Shown one piece after another: positions 1-7,071 of a stretch of 20,017 bases of DNA. This stretch comes from Thiopontia sp013349825 (GTDB taxonomy: Bacteria > Pseudomonadota > Gammaproteobacteria > GCF-002020875): the NCBI GenBank assembly GCA_963981015.1, contig CAXCCG010000052.1, forward strand, positions 1-20,017, written 5' to 3'. Position 1 is the first letter of the stretch; each line of letters begins with the position of its first letter. Under the pieces are notes generated by a model that saw nothing but the letters and a program-made list of their open reading frames with translations, was not told the origin of the DNA and ran no database searches. The position numbers and the translations under genes are program-made.

Positions 1-50
1 TGCTCTACGAGGGACGGTGGCCTGAGTTTATGGAAATGACCCCTGAATAG
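1..50 (+). CDS. 3' end of an unidentified gene (partial)
   Basis: An open frame enters from the left edge and ends at a TAG at 48-50. Its last residues read LYEGRWPEFMEMTPE, which looks like ordinary protein. A strong hairpin follows at 83-122, as expected after a plus-strand gene that converges on the minus-strand gene ending at 111. Only 15 complete codons are visible, so no family can be named and it could be a chance open frame. Confidence 0.4.
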   Translation, partial: LYEGRWPEFMEMTPE

Positions 51-82
51 TTACTCTTAAACAAGGCTAAACGCTACAGACT

Positions 83-122
83 GAGAACCACTGACAGACT
101 CCTAAGCCTGTCAGTGGTTCTC
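83..122. terminator. Hairpin between convergent genes, probable bidirectional terminator
   Basis: A perfect 15-bp inverted repeat (83-97 and 108-122) has a 10-nt loop. It lies between a plus-strand gene tail ending at 50 and a minus-strand gene ending at 111. The right arm contains the stop codon (111-113) and last codons of the minus-strand gene. Neither side has a clear T-run, so termination may be weak or Rho-assisted, or the hairpin may mainly protect 3' ends. The stem length and placement support the call. Confidence 0.55.
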
Positions 123-1358
123 CTGTCTCCAGACCCGCACCGACTCAATACGCCGGACGGATGCCTGCTCAATCTCCACCTCGACCCCCTCCAACTGTAG
201 CCGCTCTCCACTCACCGGAATGCGCTCAATATAGCCCAGTATCCAGTAACTGACCCGATCAGTCGGTTTGCCTGAGAGTTCCATCCCTAAAGCCTTCTCA
301 AGGTGGCGCAACTCGGTTCGCCCATCCATACGGAATATTGCCTGCTGCTCCTCATCACTGACTTTCTCAACCTCCAGGGGGACCTCATCCACCTCATCAT
401 AGATCTCGCCCACCAGCTCCTCCAGCAGATCCTCCATGCTGACCACCCCGACCAGCAACCCATCATCATCCACTACGATCACAATCTGCCGGTTACTGGT
501 GGTCATCTCTGAAAACAGGTCATCCAGTGGCTGGTTCAGCGGAACAAACAGTGGTGCACTGGAGAGGGTCTGAAGCGACTCCCCTTTTCGATCCTCTGTT
601 AATGCGATCAGCAGGTCACGAAGATAGATTACACCACTGATCTCGTCACTACTCTCTTCGTAGAGTGGTATTCGGGTATAGTGCTGTTGCAGAATCTCCG
701 GAAGTGCCTCTTCAACCGTGCGCGCCCCTTGTAGCGAGAAGACCTCATGACGGATGGTCATCACATCCTGAGCCTGAAGGTCGTTGAAGGCAAAGACCCG
801 CTCAATCATTTTGCGCTCTTCATGCTCAATGGTCCCTTCCGCCTCTCCGTGCCCCACCATATTGATCAACTCGGAACGTGTTACCAGGGGATCACCCTGA
901 TCTCCACTGAGGCGTTGTATCCAATCCGTAAAATGGGAAAAGAGCCACACCAGTGGCGTCAGAAACCACATCAACAGTACCAAAATCGGCGCCACAGCCA
1001 GTGAGATACGCTCCGCATAACGGGTGGCCATGGTTTTCGGGGTGATCTCTCCGAAAATGAGGATCACAATGGTCAGTATACCAACGGCAACTCCCGGTCC
1101 GATCGCTCCCAGCCATTTTGTAGCCAGTATCGTTGCAATTGCCGAGGCGGCAATATTAACCAGGTTATTACCAATCAGAATGGTGATCAACATTCGCGAG
1201 GAGTCTTGTTTAAGCTGATAAAGTGCCGCAGCACCGCGTTTATTCTGCTCCAGCAGCCCCTCAACCCGCCCCATAGAGAGAGAGACCAGCGCGGTCTCTG
1301 CCCCGGAAAAGAAGCCCGAAAGAAAAAGCAGTATTAACAGCGTAAAGAGGTCATCCAT
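111..1358 (-). CDS. CNNM/CBS-domain membrane protein, CorC/HlyC family
   Basis: This 415-residue protein has the standard bacterial CNNM layout. An N-terminal DUF21 membrane domain (about 1-150, three to four hydrophobic segments) contains SGFFSGAETAL near residue 14 and GEITPKTMA near 103. A CBS pair follows (about 195-320), then a C-terminal CorC_HlyC domain (about 330-410). Relatives such as MpfA/YhdP are linked to Mg2+ (or Co2+) efflux; old names are hemolysin C or magnesium/cobalt efflux protein. The ATG at 1358 places the first membrane segment at once, so the start is credible, though no good ribosome site is seen. The gene lies 24 bp after the phosphatase/Nudix gene on the same strand, so the two are probably co-transcribed. 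It is one of three CNNM paralogues in the window. The exact metal is inferred from the family. Confidence 0.9.
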   Translation of the reverse strand: MDDLFTLLILLFLSGFFSGAETALVSLSMGRVEGLLEQNKRGAAALYQLKQDSSRMLITILIGNNLVNIAASAIATILATKWLGAIGPGVAVGILTIVILIFGEITPKTMATRYAERISLAVAPILVLLMWFLTPLVWLFSHFTDWIQRLSGDQGDPLVTRSELINMVGHGEAEGTIEHEERKMIERVFAFNDLQAQDVMTIRHEVFSLQGARTVEEALPEILQQHYTRIPLYEESSDEISGVIYLRDLLIALTEDRKGESLQTLSSAPLFVPLNQPLDDLFSEMTTSNRQIVIVVDDDGLLVGVVSMEDLLEELVGEIYDEVDEVPLEVEKVSDEEQQAIFRMDGRTELRHLEKALGMELSGKPTDRVSYWILGYIERIPVSGERLQLEGVEVEIEQASVRRIESVRVWRQENH

Positions 1359-1382
1359 AAATAGAAATCATACCATTAGCGT

Positions 1383-2378
1383 TCACTTCATCTGCAACAG
1401 AAGGTTTCTTAACCCCCGATTACTGATCTTGCGGGCCGCCTGTTCAACAGTAAACCACTTTCTTTGACGCTCAGGCTCCTCCCAGTGACGCTGTTTCAAT
1501 ACCCGGGTTACCCGCATTGGATAGAGTGTGACAATACACGTTCCATTCCATTTCTGGTGATGGTAGTGTCCCACGGCCCCCTGTATCTTGCCCTTCACCC
1601 CCGCCTCTTCCAGCGCTTCACGGACAGCGGAGGCCTCGGAGGTCAACCCGGCCTCTACCCCCCCTTTCGGAAAAATCCAGTGCCCTCCACTGCTGGAGGT
1701 AACGAGCATTACCTGCCGCTCACCATTCCGGTAACGGTAGGGAATGACCCCGGATTGTGTAAAGAAGTGAGGTGACACAGGGGATCGAGCCCTTTTTGTC
1801 TGTTTACTGGCATGGGAACGCTTACCGGAGGTGGGACGTAAAGAGAGGTCTCCAGGATAGTGCAGTGACTGCAACTGCCCTTTTCCTGTTTTGATCTTGT
1901 TCCAGCGACCCTGGATGATAAAACGGGCCAAAGCACCTGTAGGAAATAGCTTGCCGTGCTGCGGGGTAGGTACAGGTGAATCACTGAGTGCTTGCAACAG
2001 GTTTTCCAGTCCGGGGTTGTGGGCAATAAGCAACACCCGTTTGACCGACTCAGGAATCTTTCGCAGCTGAGAAAAGAGGCTCTCACGGTCTGCCTCATAG
2101 AGTGGTTGCTGGTATAGAACCGCCATCTTTTCACGGTTCTCCCCCTTCCCTGACAACGCAAGCTCTCTGCAGCAGAGTATTGCACTGTTTCTGGCCCGTA
2201 TTGCCGGTGAGGTGATCACCCAGTCGGGTATCCACTGACTCTGCCCCAGCCACTCTCCCACACGCTGCGCATCCCGTTCCCCCTTGCGCTTGAGTGGACG
2301 TTGAAAGTCTGCACTGACAGAGTTGCACTCCGTTTTCCCATGTCGCATCAGTAGCAGTTCTCTTTTCATAAATTCCAT
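1383..2378 (-). CDS. SixA-like histidine phosphatase fused to a Nudix hydrolase domain
   Basis: The 331-residue protein has two catalytic domains. Residues 5-165 form a short (SixA-like) histidine phosphatase: RHG at 12-14 carries the phospho-accepting His and LLIAHNPGLENLL (His120) supplies the second one. A basic linker (about 185-205) leads to a Nudix domain (about 207-331) with the box at 239-261. The REALEEAG core and its metal-binding glutamates are intact, but the first conserved box Glu is Leu245. Nudix enzymes cleave nucleoside diphosphates linked to another group; the FPKGG-type box resembles dinucleoside- or diphosphoinositol-polyphosphate hydrolases. Mycobacterial MutT1 carries the same two domains in the opposite order. 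The start could be 2378, or 2369 (three codons later), which has a weak GGA before it. The gene lies 91 bp downstream of the CofD-like gene on the same strand and may belong functionally with it. Confidence 0.85.
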   Translation of the reverse strand: MEFMKRELLLMRHGKTECNSVSADFQRPLKRKGERDAQRVGEWLGQSQWIPDWVITSPAIRARNSAILCCRELALSGKGENREKMAVLYQQPLYEADRESLFSQLRKIPESVKRVLLIAHNPGLENLLQALSDSPVPTPQHGKLFPTGALARFIIQGRWNKIKTGKGQLQSLHYPGDLSLRPTSGKRSHASKQTKRARSPVSPHFFTQSGVIPYRYRNGERQVMLVTSSSGGHWIFPKGGVEAGLTSEASAVREALEEAGVKGKIQGAVGHYHHQKWNGTCIVTLYPMRVTRVLKQRHWEEPERQRKWFTVEQAARKISNRGLRNLLLQMK

Positions 2379-2436
2379 TTTACAGTGTCAAAGGGCAGCA
2401 CTCCACTGGTTGCTTGAAACTGTTAGAAATACCCTT

Positions 2437-2469
2437 TTCCCCTCGCTACAACATCTATTCTCGGACAGG
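2437..2469. mobile_element. Decayed end of a MITE-like element
   Basis: Positions 2437-2467 match 8578-8608, the right end of the intact element at 8455-8613, with two mismatches over 31 bases and in the same orientation. The match stops at GGACA; the last bases of the terminal repeat have diverged and the stop codon of the CofD-like gene follows at once. No left end is visible nearby, so this looks like a solo remnant in the gap between the CofD-like and phosphatase/Nudix genes. Confidence 0.6.
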
Positions 2470-3678
2470 TTAAGTTAGTGACAACAAGGCTGAGGCCAAC
2501 CGTCGTGAATCATAATACGGCGCACTGCTTTTGCTGACCAGCTTGGTCTCTATTTGTTGAATGCCAAGCTCCTCCATCAATGCTGCCGAGGGTCTATCCA
2601 AGTAACTGCCATGACCGCTATCCAGCAGCACGAAGTTGAGGAAATCTCCGTTATTGTATTTTTTTCCTCCCCCCTGATGCAGATAACGGAGCAGGGTCTG
2701 TATTGATGAGTCCATGGTCATCCCGAGCTGCTCGGGGTCCTGTTCCAAGTTGGGAATATAGACCTTGGGGCTACGGTTGCTGGCAATCGCATCAGCCACC
2801 CCTTTGGGGAGCAGATTTGCAACCAGACTGGAGTAGAAACTTCCCGGCGGATAACAGACCAATTCAGCATTGTGGATCAGCTTGCGGTTCTTTTTGCGAA
2901 GTGCCACTTCTACCGGTTGACGATATTCGGCATCCGCGGAGAGAAACAGCTGCTGGATCGGTGAGGTAAGTGGCTTCTGCTCCTTACCCGTCATCCGGTG
3001 CTGGCCGATAATTTCACGCCCATCCTCCAGCGTCACACCGAGATGGAGACAATCATTGACTACGGCGCGCACTGTACCCAGCACATTCACCAGCTTGGAA
3101 AAGAGGAAGATAATAGGGTCCAGATGTTGGTGATTATTGAGATATCCTCCGGCAAGAATCAGGTTACCGATACTTGCACCACGCAGATCAAATGAGTCTG
3201 GCATCTGCTGTAGAAAGTAACCCAACTGGGTCCGGATCAGCCTGCGCATCGGGTTGGGAATCGCTCTGATCAGCCCCCCTTTCCCCGCAGTGAGCGCCAT
3301 TAGCTCCTTTAACAGTTGTGCATGCTCACCATTTTTCGGAAAGCGGTGGGTAAATAGCTGATAGATTTCAGGGTGTCCGGTAATGGTCTCATCCGCCAGT
3401 GCCATCAGGCGGCTGCGAAGATCACCAATCGAGGGCATCTCAAATGTATTACGCAGTACCGCTGAACTGCCTCCGGAATCAAACGCTGTCACCATATGAA
3501 TCGAGTTGTGAGTATATTGCTTGAGTTCACGGCTTAATGCGGTAAGCGCACTGCCACCACTGAAAAACAGCAGACTCGGACCCAACTCCGGAACCTTTCG
3601 ATAGCGTTCCAGACGCAATCGATCCGGCATCTCCAACGCACGGGTTACGTTGATCTGATCCATAGTATATAGACTCAT
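2470..3678 (-). CDS. GAK-system CofD-like protein
   Basis: The protein (402 residues from the ATG at 3678) belongs to the CofD/YvcK fold. In CofD this fold transfers a phospholactyl group to a deazaflavin; in YvcK it has a regulatory role. Visible signatures, numbered from that ATG, are a glycine-rich SGGSALTAL near 40-48, AFDSGGSSA near 65-73, SIGDLR near 83-88 and SIGNLILAGG further on. An associated ATP-grasp enzyme, HprK-related kinase B and amphi-Trp protein nearby identify it as the CofD-like member of the GAK system, whose substrate I do not know to be established. The frame stays open to 3747, but those first 23 residues look non-coding and would run into the divergent promoter region. 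An ATG at 3663 is an alternative start. GAGG directly touches the 3678 ATG, so no ribosome site settles the choice. It is divergent from the rest of the cluster. Confidence 0.8.
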   Translation of the reverse strand: MSLYTMDQINVTRALEMPDRLRLERYRKVPELGPSLLFFSGGSALTALSRELKQYTHNSIHMVTAFDSGGSSAVLRNTFEMPSIGDLRSRLMALADETITGHPEIYQLFTHRFPKNGEHAQLLKELMALTAGKGGLIRAIPNPMRRLIRTQLGYFLQQMPDSFDLRGASIGNLILAGGYLNNHQHLDPIIFLFSKLVNVLGTVRAVVNDCLHLGVTLEDGREIIGQHRMTGKEQKPLTSPIQQLFLSADAEYRQPVEVALRKKNRKLIHNAELVCYPPGSFYSSLVANLLPKGVADAIASNRSPKVYIPNLEQDPEQLGMTMDSSIQTLLRYLHQGGGKKYNNGDFLNFVLLDSGHGSYLDRPSAALMEELGIQQIETKLVSKSSAPYYDSRRLASALLSLT

Positions 3679-3700
3679 CCTCAATGCGGTTATCACCTGA

Positions 3701-3729
3701 TTTACAACGGTAACACAACCGATTACTAT
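3701..3729 (+). promoter_or_regulatory. Candidate sigma70 promoter for the GAK plus-strand operon
   Basis: TTTACA (3701-3706) and TACTAT (3724-3729) are separated by 17 bp in the divergent gap between the CofD-like gene and the plus-strand operon starting at 3784. The -35 matches five of six consensus bases and the -10 four of six. On the opposite strand only weak promoter-like hexamers are visible for the CofD-like gene. The call rests on consensus and spacing alone. Confidence 0.35.
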
Positions 3730-3783
3730 ACAGTATGACATTACCATGAATACTCACACAATCTGCAGTCCATTCGTCACTCA

Positions 3784-5451
3784 ATGAACTACGCCATGCG
3801 CATCCCCAAGAGTATTCACGAGAATCTGAGATTTTTGATCTCCGAGATTACCTCACAACTTGTCAATCTGAGACTCTATTTTGACAACCCCTCTATTACT
3901 GTAGCAAAGCGCATTCTGGATCGAAGTGGTTACACCCATAACCTCAAAAACAATATCCATAATGGCTGCCTGAAGCTGATACTGGATCACAAGGATCCGT
4001 ATCATGAGACCGCCCTGCTGCGCTCACTGGAGACCATCGCCACTGACCTGGATCGTATTGCAGCGCTCTGTCGTGATACCATCCAGCAGGCGGGATACCT
4101 GAAAAAAAACAAGCACCTCCCCTCCAAATACTATAGCACCCTGCTCAAGCATATTGAAAAAGGGGTTGCAATGGTGGATGCTGCGGTCAATAAGAGTGAC
4201 ACCCGAATGGCTCTGAAGATCGGACGCATTGAGCAGAAGCTGAACCGTGCCTACAAACAGGCACTCAAACAGCACATCTCGAAGTTGAAACGGAAGAAAC
4301 GGAAACACCAGACTGAGGATGTTGTCTGCACCCTGTTTATCGCCCATTCCATTGAACAGATGGGAGATACATTGCTCCATATCAGTGAGGCGATTCTCTC
4401 AGCCAATCTCGGGCTCTCCTTCAATACAGATCGTTACCACGCTCTGCAGGCATCGATTGGGGAGTTTAACCAAGGTGATACGAAACCCACACTGGAGACC
4501 GTCGCCCAAACCCGTTCCGGTAGCGGAATATCCGGCCTCAATACCACCGATAAGGCAGGCAATGCCACTTCTGCCATCTACAAGGATGGGCAAAAGAAGA
4601 AACTCAAAGAGGAGCGTGACGGGGTAGAGAGCTGGCACCAGATCTTTCCAGGGCTGGCCCCGAAGATTCTCTCCTACCACAAGCAGGGGCAGTCAGCGGC
4701 ACTGCTGATCGAACACATTGCCGGAGAGACCTTTGAGCAGATCCTGCTGTATGAGCCACCCGAACTACTCAAGCGTGCGATGCGTCAACTACAGAAGACC
4801 TTGACCTTGGTCTGGGATGAAACCCACACCAGTGAAGCGGTCTCAGCGCACTATATGCAGCAACTGAAAAAGCGGCTGGGAAGTGTCTACCGGCTACACC
4901 CCGAGTTCAGCCAGTGCCACAGTCAGCTCTGTGGTGTAGACGTCCCATCCTTTGATACACTGCTAGAGCAGGCCACCGAATATGAGCGCTCCCTGAAGGC
5001 ACCGTTTTCCGTCTACATCCACGGGGACTTCAATGTCGATAACATCATCTATGATCCATTAGAGAAGAGAATCAATTTCATCGATCTGCACCGCTCTACC
5101 TATATGGATTATGTACAGGATATCTCGGTCTTTATGGTCTCCAACTATCGCCTGCAGGTAGAGGACCCCAAACTCCGCCAACGCACACTGGATCAGAGTT
5201 ACAGCCTCTACTGCTTTGCAGCAAACTACGCAGAGCGTATGGGGGACCGCAGTTTTGAACTGCGTCTCGCACTCGGATTGGCTCGATCCTTCGCTACCTC
5301 AACCCGCTTTGTGCTGGATAGAACACTGGCCCGCTCCATGTGGATGCGTGCCCGTTATTTAATTGAGAGCGTACTGGCCAGCAAACCCAACAATAAGTAT
5401 TTCGAAATCCCGCTACGGGAAATTTTTATGGCAAGGGAGCAATCCACATGA
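3784..5451 (+). CDS. PhoU-like domain fused to an APH-family phosphotransferase
   Basis: In this 555-residue protein, residues 1-220 are charged, helical and PhoU/DUF47-like (for example the helices around residues 115-160 and 180-210). A polar linker (about 228-260) follows. The rest resembles aminoglycoside phosphotransferase/choline kinase proteins: a lysine-rich nucleotide-binding stretch near 266-275, the catalytic loop HGDFNVDN at 413-420 (Asp415, Asn420) and the metal-binding Asp434 in FIDLHRS. Such kinases phosphorylate small hydroxylated molecules; the substrate here is unknown. PhoU-like domains usually sense or relay phosphate status, so the fusion may couple a small-molecule kinase to phosphate signalling (inference). 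It is the first gene of the plus-strand cluster and overlaps the ATP-grasp gene by 4 bp (ATGA). No strong ribosome site precedes 3784; the ATG at 3796 is an alternative start. Confidence 0.75.
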   Translation: MNYAMRIPKSIHENLRFLISEITSQLVNLRLYFDNPSITVAKRILDRSGYTHNLKNNIHNGCLKLILDHKDPYHETALLRSLETIATDLDRIAALCRDTIQQAGYLKKNKHLPSKYYSTLLKHIEKGVAMVDAAVNKSDTRMALKIGRIEQKLNRAYKQALKQHISKLKRKKRKHQTEDVVCTLFIAHSIEQMGDTLLHISEAILSANLGLSFNTDRYHALQASIGEFNQGDTKPTLETVAQTRSGSGISGLNTTDKAGNATSAIYKDGQKKKLKEERDGVESWHQIFPGLAPKILSYHKQGQSAALLIEHIAGETFEQILLYEPPELLKRAMRQLQKTLTLVWDETHTSEAVSAHYMQQLKKRLGSVYRLHPEFSQCHSQLCGVDVPSFDTLLEQATEYERSLKAPFSVYIHGDFNVDNIIYDPLEKRINFIDLHRSTYMDYVQDISVFMVSNYRLQVEDPKLRQRTLDQSYSLYCFAANYAERMGDRSFELRLALGLARSFATSTRFVLDRTLARSMWMRARYLIESVLASKPNNKYFEIPLREIFMAREQST

Positions 5452-6359
5452 GCACAACACCCCGAATTGGCGTCATCGGCATCCCCGGAAAATGGTCCAC
5501 TGAGACCCTGGCTGATGCCGTAGAGAGAGAGACCGGATTCCGCCTGCTCGTTGATATGGCCGATGTCCACCTCGATCTGCAACAGAACACGCTCTATGCC
5601 GGCACCACCAACCTTTGCGAACTTGATGCACTGATTGTAAAAAAAATCAGCGCAGTCTACTCTCCCAATACTCTGGACCGGCTTGAGCTGTTACGGGTAG
5701 CAGAACAGGCCGGAGTACGGGTCTTTAGCCCGGCGCAGAGCATGTTACGGTTGATTGATCGCCTCAGTTGTACGGTAACCCTGCGCAATGCGGATATCCC
5801 GATGCCAGATACCTGGGTCACCGGGGATGTAGACTCAGCCATTGAGGCGGTTCAGAGATATTCCAGTGCAGTATTCAAACCCCTCTACTCGACCAAGGCT
5901 CGCGGCATGTGCATCATTGATGCCGACCAACCCGATACTGAACTAGAACAGGCGATCCGTGACTTCAAAAAAGAGAATCCGATGATGTATATCCAGCGCA
6001 AGATTGAGCTGCCCGGACAGGACTTGGGGCTGGTCTTCCTCGCAGGACGTTATCTCGGTAGTTATGCTCGCGTATCACAGAATAATACCTGGAATACAAC
6101 CATTCATAGTGGTGGTCGCTACCAGTCTTACACTCCGTCAGAGGAGGTGGTTGAGCTGGCTCGACGGGCACAGGCACTGTTCAGGATGGATTTCACCACC
6201 GTTGATATTGCCGAAACGGATAACGGCCCGATTGTCTTTGAAGTCTCCGCCTTTGGTGGATTTCAGGGGGCCAAAGAGGGCATTGGAATCGATGCCGCTG
6301 CACTCTATGTTGAGCATGTACTGAATGAAGTCGATAACCAAGCCGGATCACATGGGTAG
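5448..6359 (+). CDS. GAK-system ATP-grasp enzyme (RimK-like)
   Basis: The 303-residue protein has ATP-grasp architecture. An N-terminal domain (1-95) with a GVIGIPGKW opening is followed by the ATP-binding region with VFKPLYSTKARGM (142-154; Lys144 and Lys150 as nucleotide ligands). The C-terminal metal-binding part includes DIAE (253-256) and FEVSAFGGF (264-272). The usual ExN of ATP-grasp enzymes reads EVS here. These enzymes join a carboxylate to an amine or similar nucleophile through an acyl phosphate, as RimK adds glutamates to a protein. The KPLYSTKARG and EVSAFGGF signatures with these neighbours fit the GAK-system family. The start is well supported: AGGGAG lies 8 nt before the ATG, which overlaps the previous stop as ATGA. 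The substrates are not known. Confidence 0.85.
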   Translation: MSTTPRIGVIGIPGKWSTETLADAVERETGFRLLVDMADVHLDLQQNTLYAGTTNLCELDALIVKKISAVYSPNTLDRLELLRVAEQAGVRVFSPAQSMLRLIDRLSCTVTLRNADIPMPDTWVTGDVDSAIEAVQRYSSAVFKPLYSTKARGMCIIDADQPDTELEQAIRDFKKENPMMYIQRKIELPGQDLGLVFLAGRYLGSYARVSQNNTWNTTIHSGGRYQSYTPSEEVVELARRAQALFRMDFTTVDIAETDNGPIVFEVSAFGGFQGAKEGIGIDAAALYVEHVLNEVDNQAGSHG

Positions 6360-7071
6360 ACGCATCGCAGCCATCATCCGTCATGGCGACTACCAGCAGA
6401 TAGCGGACAGCCCCAGCGCACTGCAACCTTACCCTCTCAATGTAAAGGGAGAACAACAAGCCGCCACAGCAGCAACTACTATTGAGCAGTTACTGCTCGA
6501 AAACCAGTGGCAGCTGGTACCAACCATCGACAGTTCTCAACAACTCAGAGGGTGGCAGAGCGCCCACATCATCCTCACTGCACTCTCCGCAAACGGTCAA
6601 CAAAACCTCCAGATCGAAAGCTTCGATGCGCTCGCCGAGCGCAGCACAGGGGCCGCTGCCAACCTCACCACTGCACAGATCCGCACGGTGATTGAGAATG
6701 ATCCACGCTACCCGGAGTTACCACAGGGATGGAAGTCGGACAGCCGCTTCAGACTTCCACTGCAAGGGGCAGAATCCCTGCTCGAGGCCGGATTACGTGT
6801 CGCCCGACACCTCAGCCAACGGCTCTCTACGCTGCCAATACAAGAGCAAGAGCAAGAGCAAGAGCAAGACCAACTCAAGCTGTTTGTTGGACATGGTGCT
6901 GCGTTTCGACATGCGGCCTACCACCTGGGGGTATTGAAGTTTTCACAGATCGCAAAACTGAGCATGTATCACTGCACTCCTATCCTGTTAGAGCAGCAAT
7001 CCGATGATTGCTGGCGGCAGATCGGTGGCGAGTGGAAAATTCGCAATGCCGGTTCTGAATATCGTGACTAA
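6352..7071 (+). CDS. Histidine phosphatase family protein of the GAK locus
   Basis: The protein (239 residues from the ATG at 6352) is a histidine phosphatase: IIRHG carries the catalytic His (residue 11 from this start), ERSTG supplies the expected acidic/basic pair (about 96-100), and LFVGHGAAF holds the second His (181). These enzymes remove phosphate from small molecules or phosphoproteins. An in-frame ATG at 6325 would add nine residues and lengthen the overlap with the ATP-grasp gene from 8 to 35 bp. I chose 6352 because RHG normally lies close to the N-terminus; neither start has a strong ribosome site. Before the second His there is a repeat of Gln-Glu pairs encoded by a hexanucleotide repeat. 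Tight overlap with both neighbours implies translational coupling and a shared pathway. Confidence 0.8.
   Translation: MGRRIAAIIRHGDYQQIADSPSALQPYPLNVKGEQQAATAATTIEQLLLENQWQLVPTIDSSQQLRGWQSAHIILTALSANGQQNLQIESFDALAERSTGAAANLTTAQIRTVIENDPRYPELPQGWKSDSRFRLPLQGAESLLEAGLRVARHLSQRLSTLPIQEQEQEQEQDQLKLFVGHGAAFRHAAYHLGVLKFSQIAKLSMYHCTPILLEQQSDDCWRQIGGEWKIRNAGSEYRD
6841..6870 (+). repeat. Hexanucleotide tandem repeat inside the phosphatase gene
   Basis: Four exact copies of CAAGAG and a fifth differing at its last base (CAAGAC) lie in frame and encode alternating Gln and Glu, ending in Asp. Copy-number change would alter the protein by two residues per unit without a frameshift. The repeat sits in a probable loop shortly before the second catalytic His motif. 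Confidence 0.9.

Noticed and set aside
747..1218. Plus-strand ORFs opposite the first CNNM gene
   Set aside because: They are antisense shadows with low-complexity or unlikely composition and no ribosome sites.
3679..3747. N-terminal extension of the CofD-like protein to 3747
   Set aside because: It reads as unrelated hydrophobic residues, occupies the divergent promoter region, and later ATGs fit the family better.
6482..7007. Overlapping alternative-frame ORFs over the histidine phosphatase gene
   Set aside because: They arise from the repetitive Gln-Glu and Gln-rich coding sequence; only the frame with RHG and GHG motifs makes protein sense.
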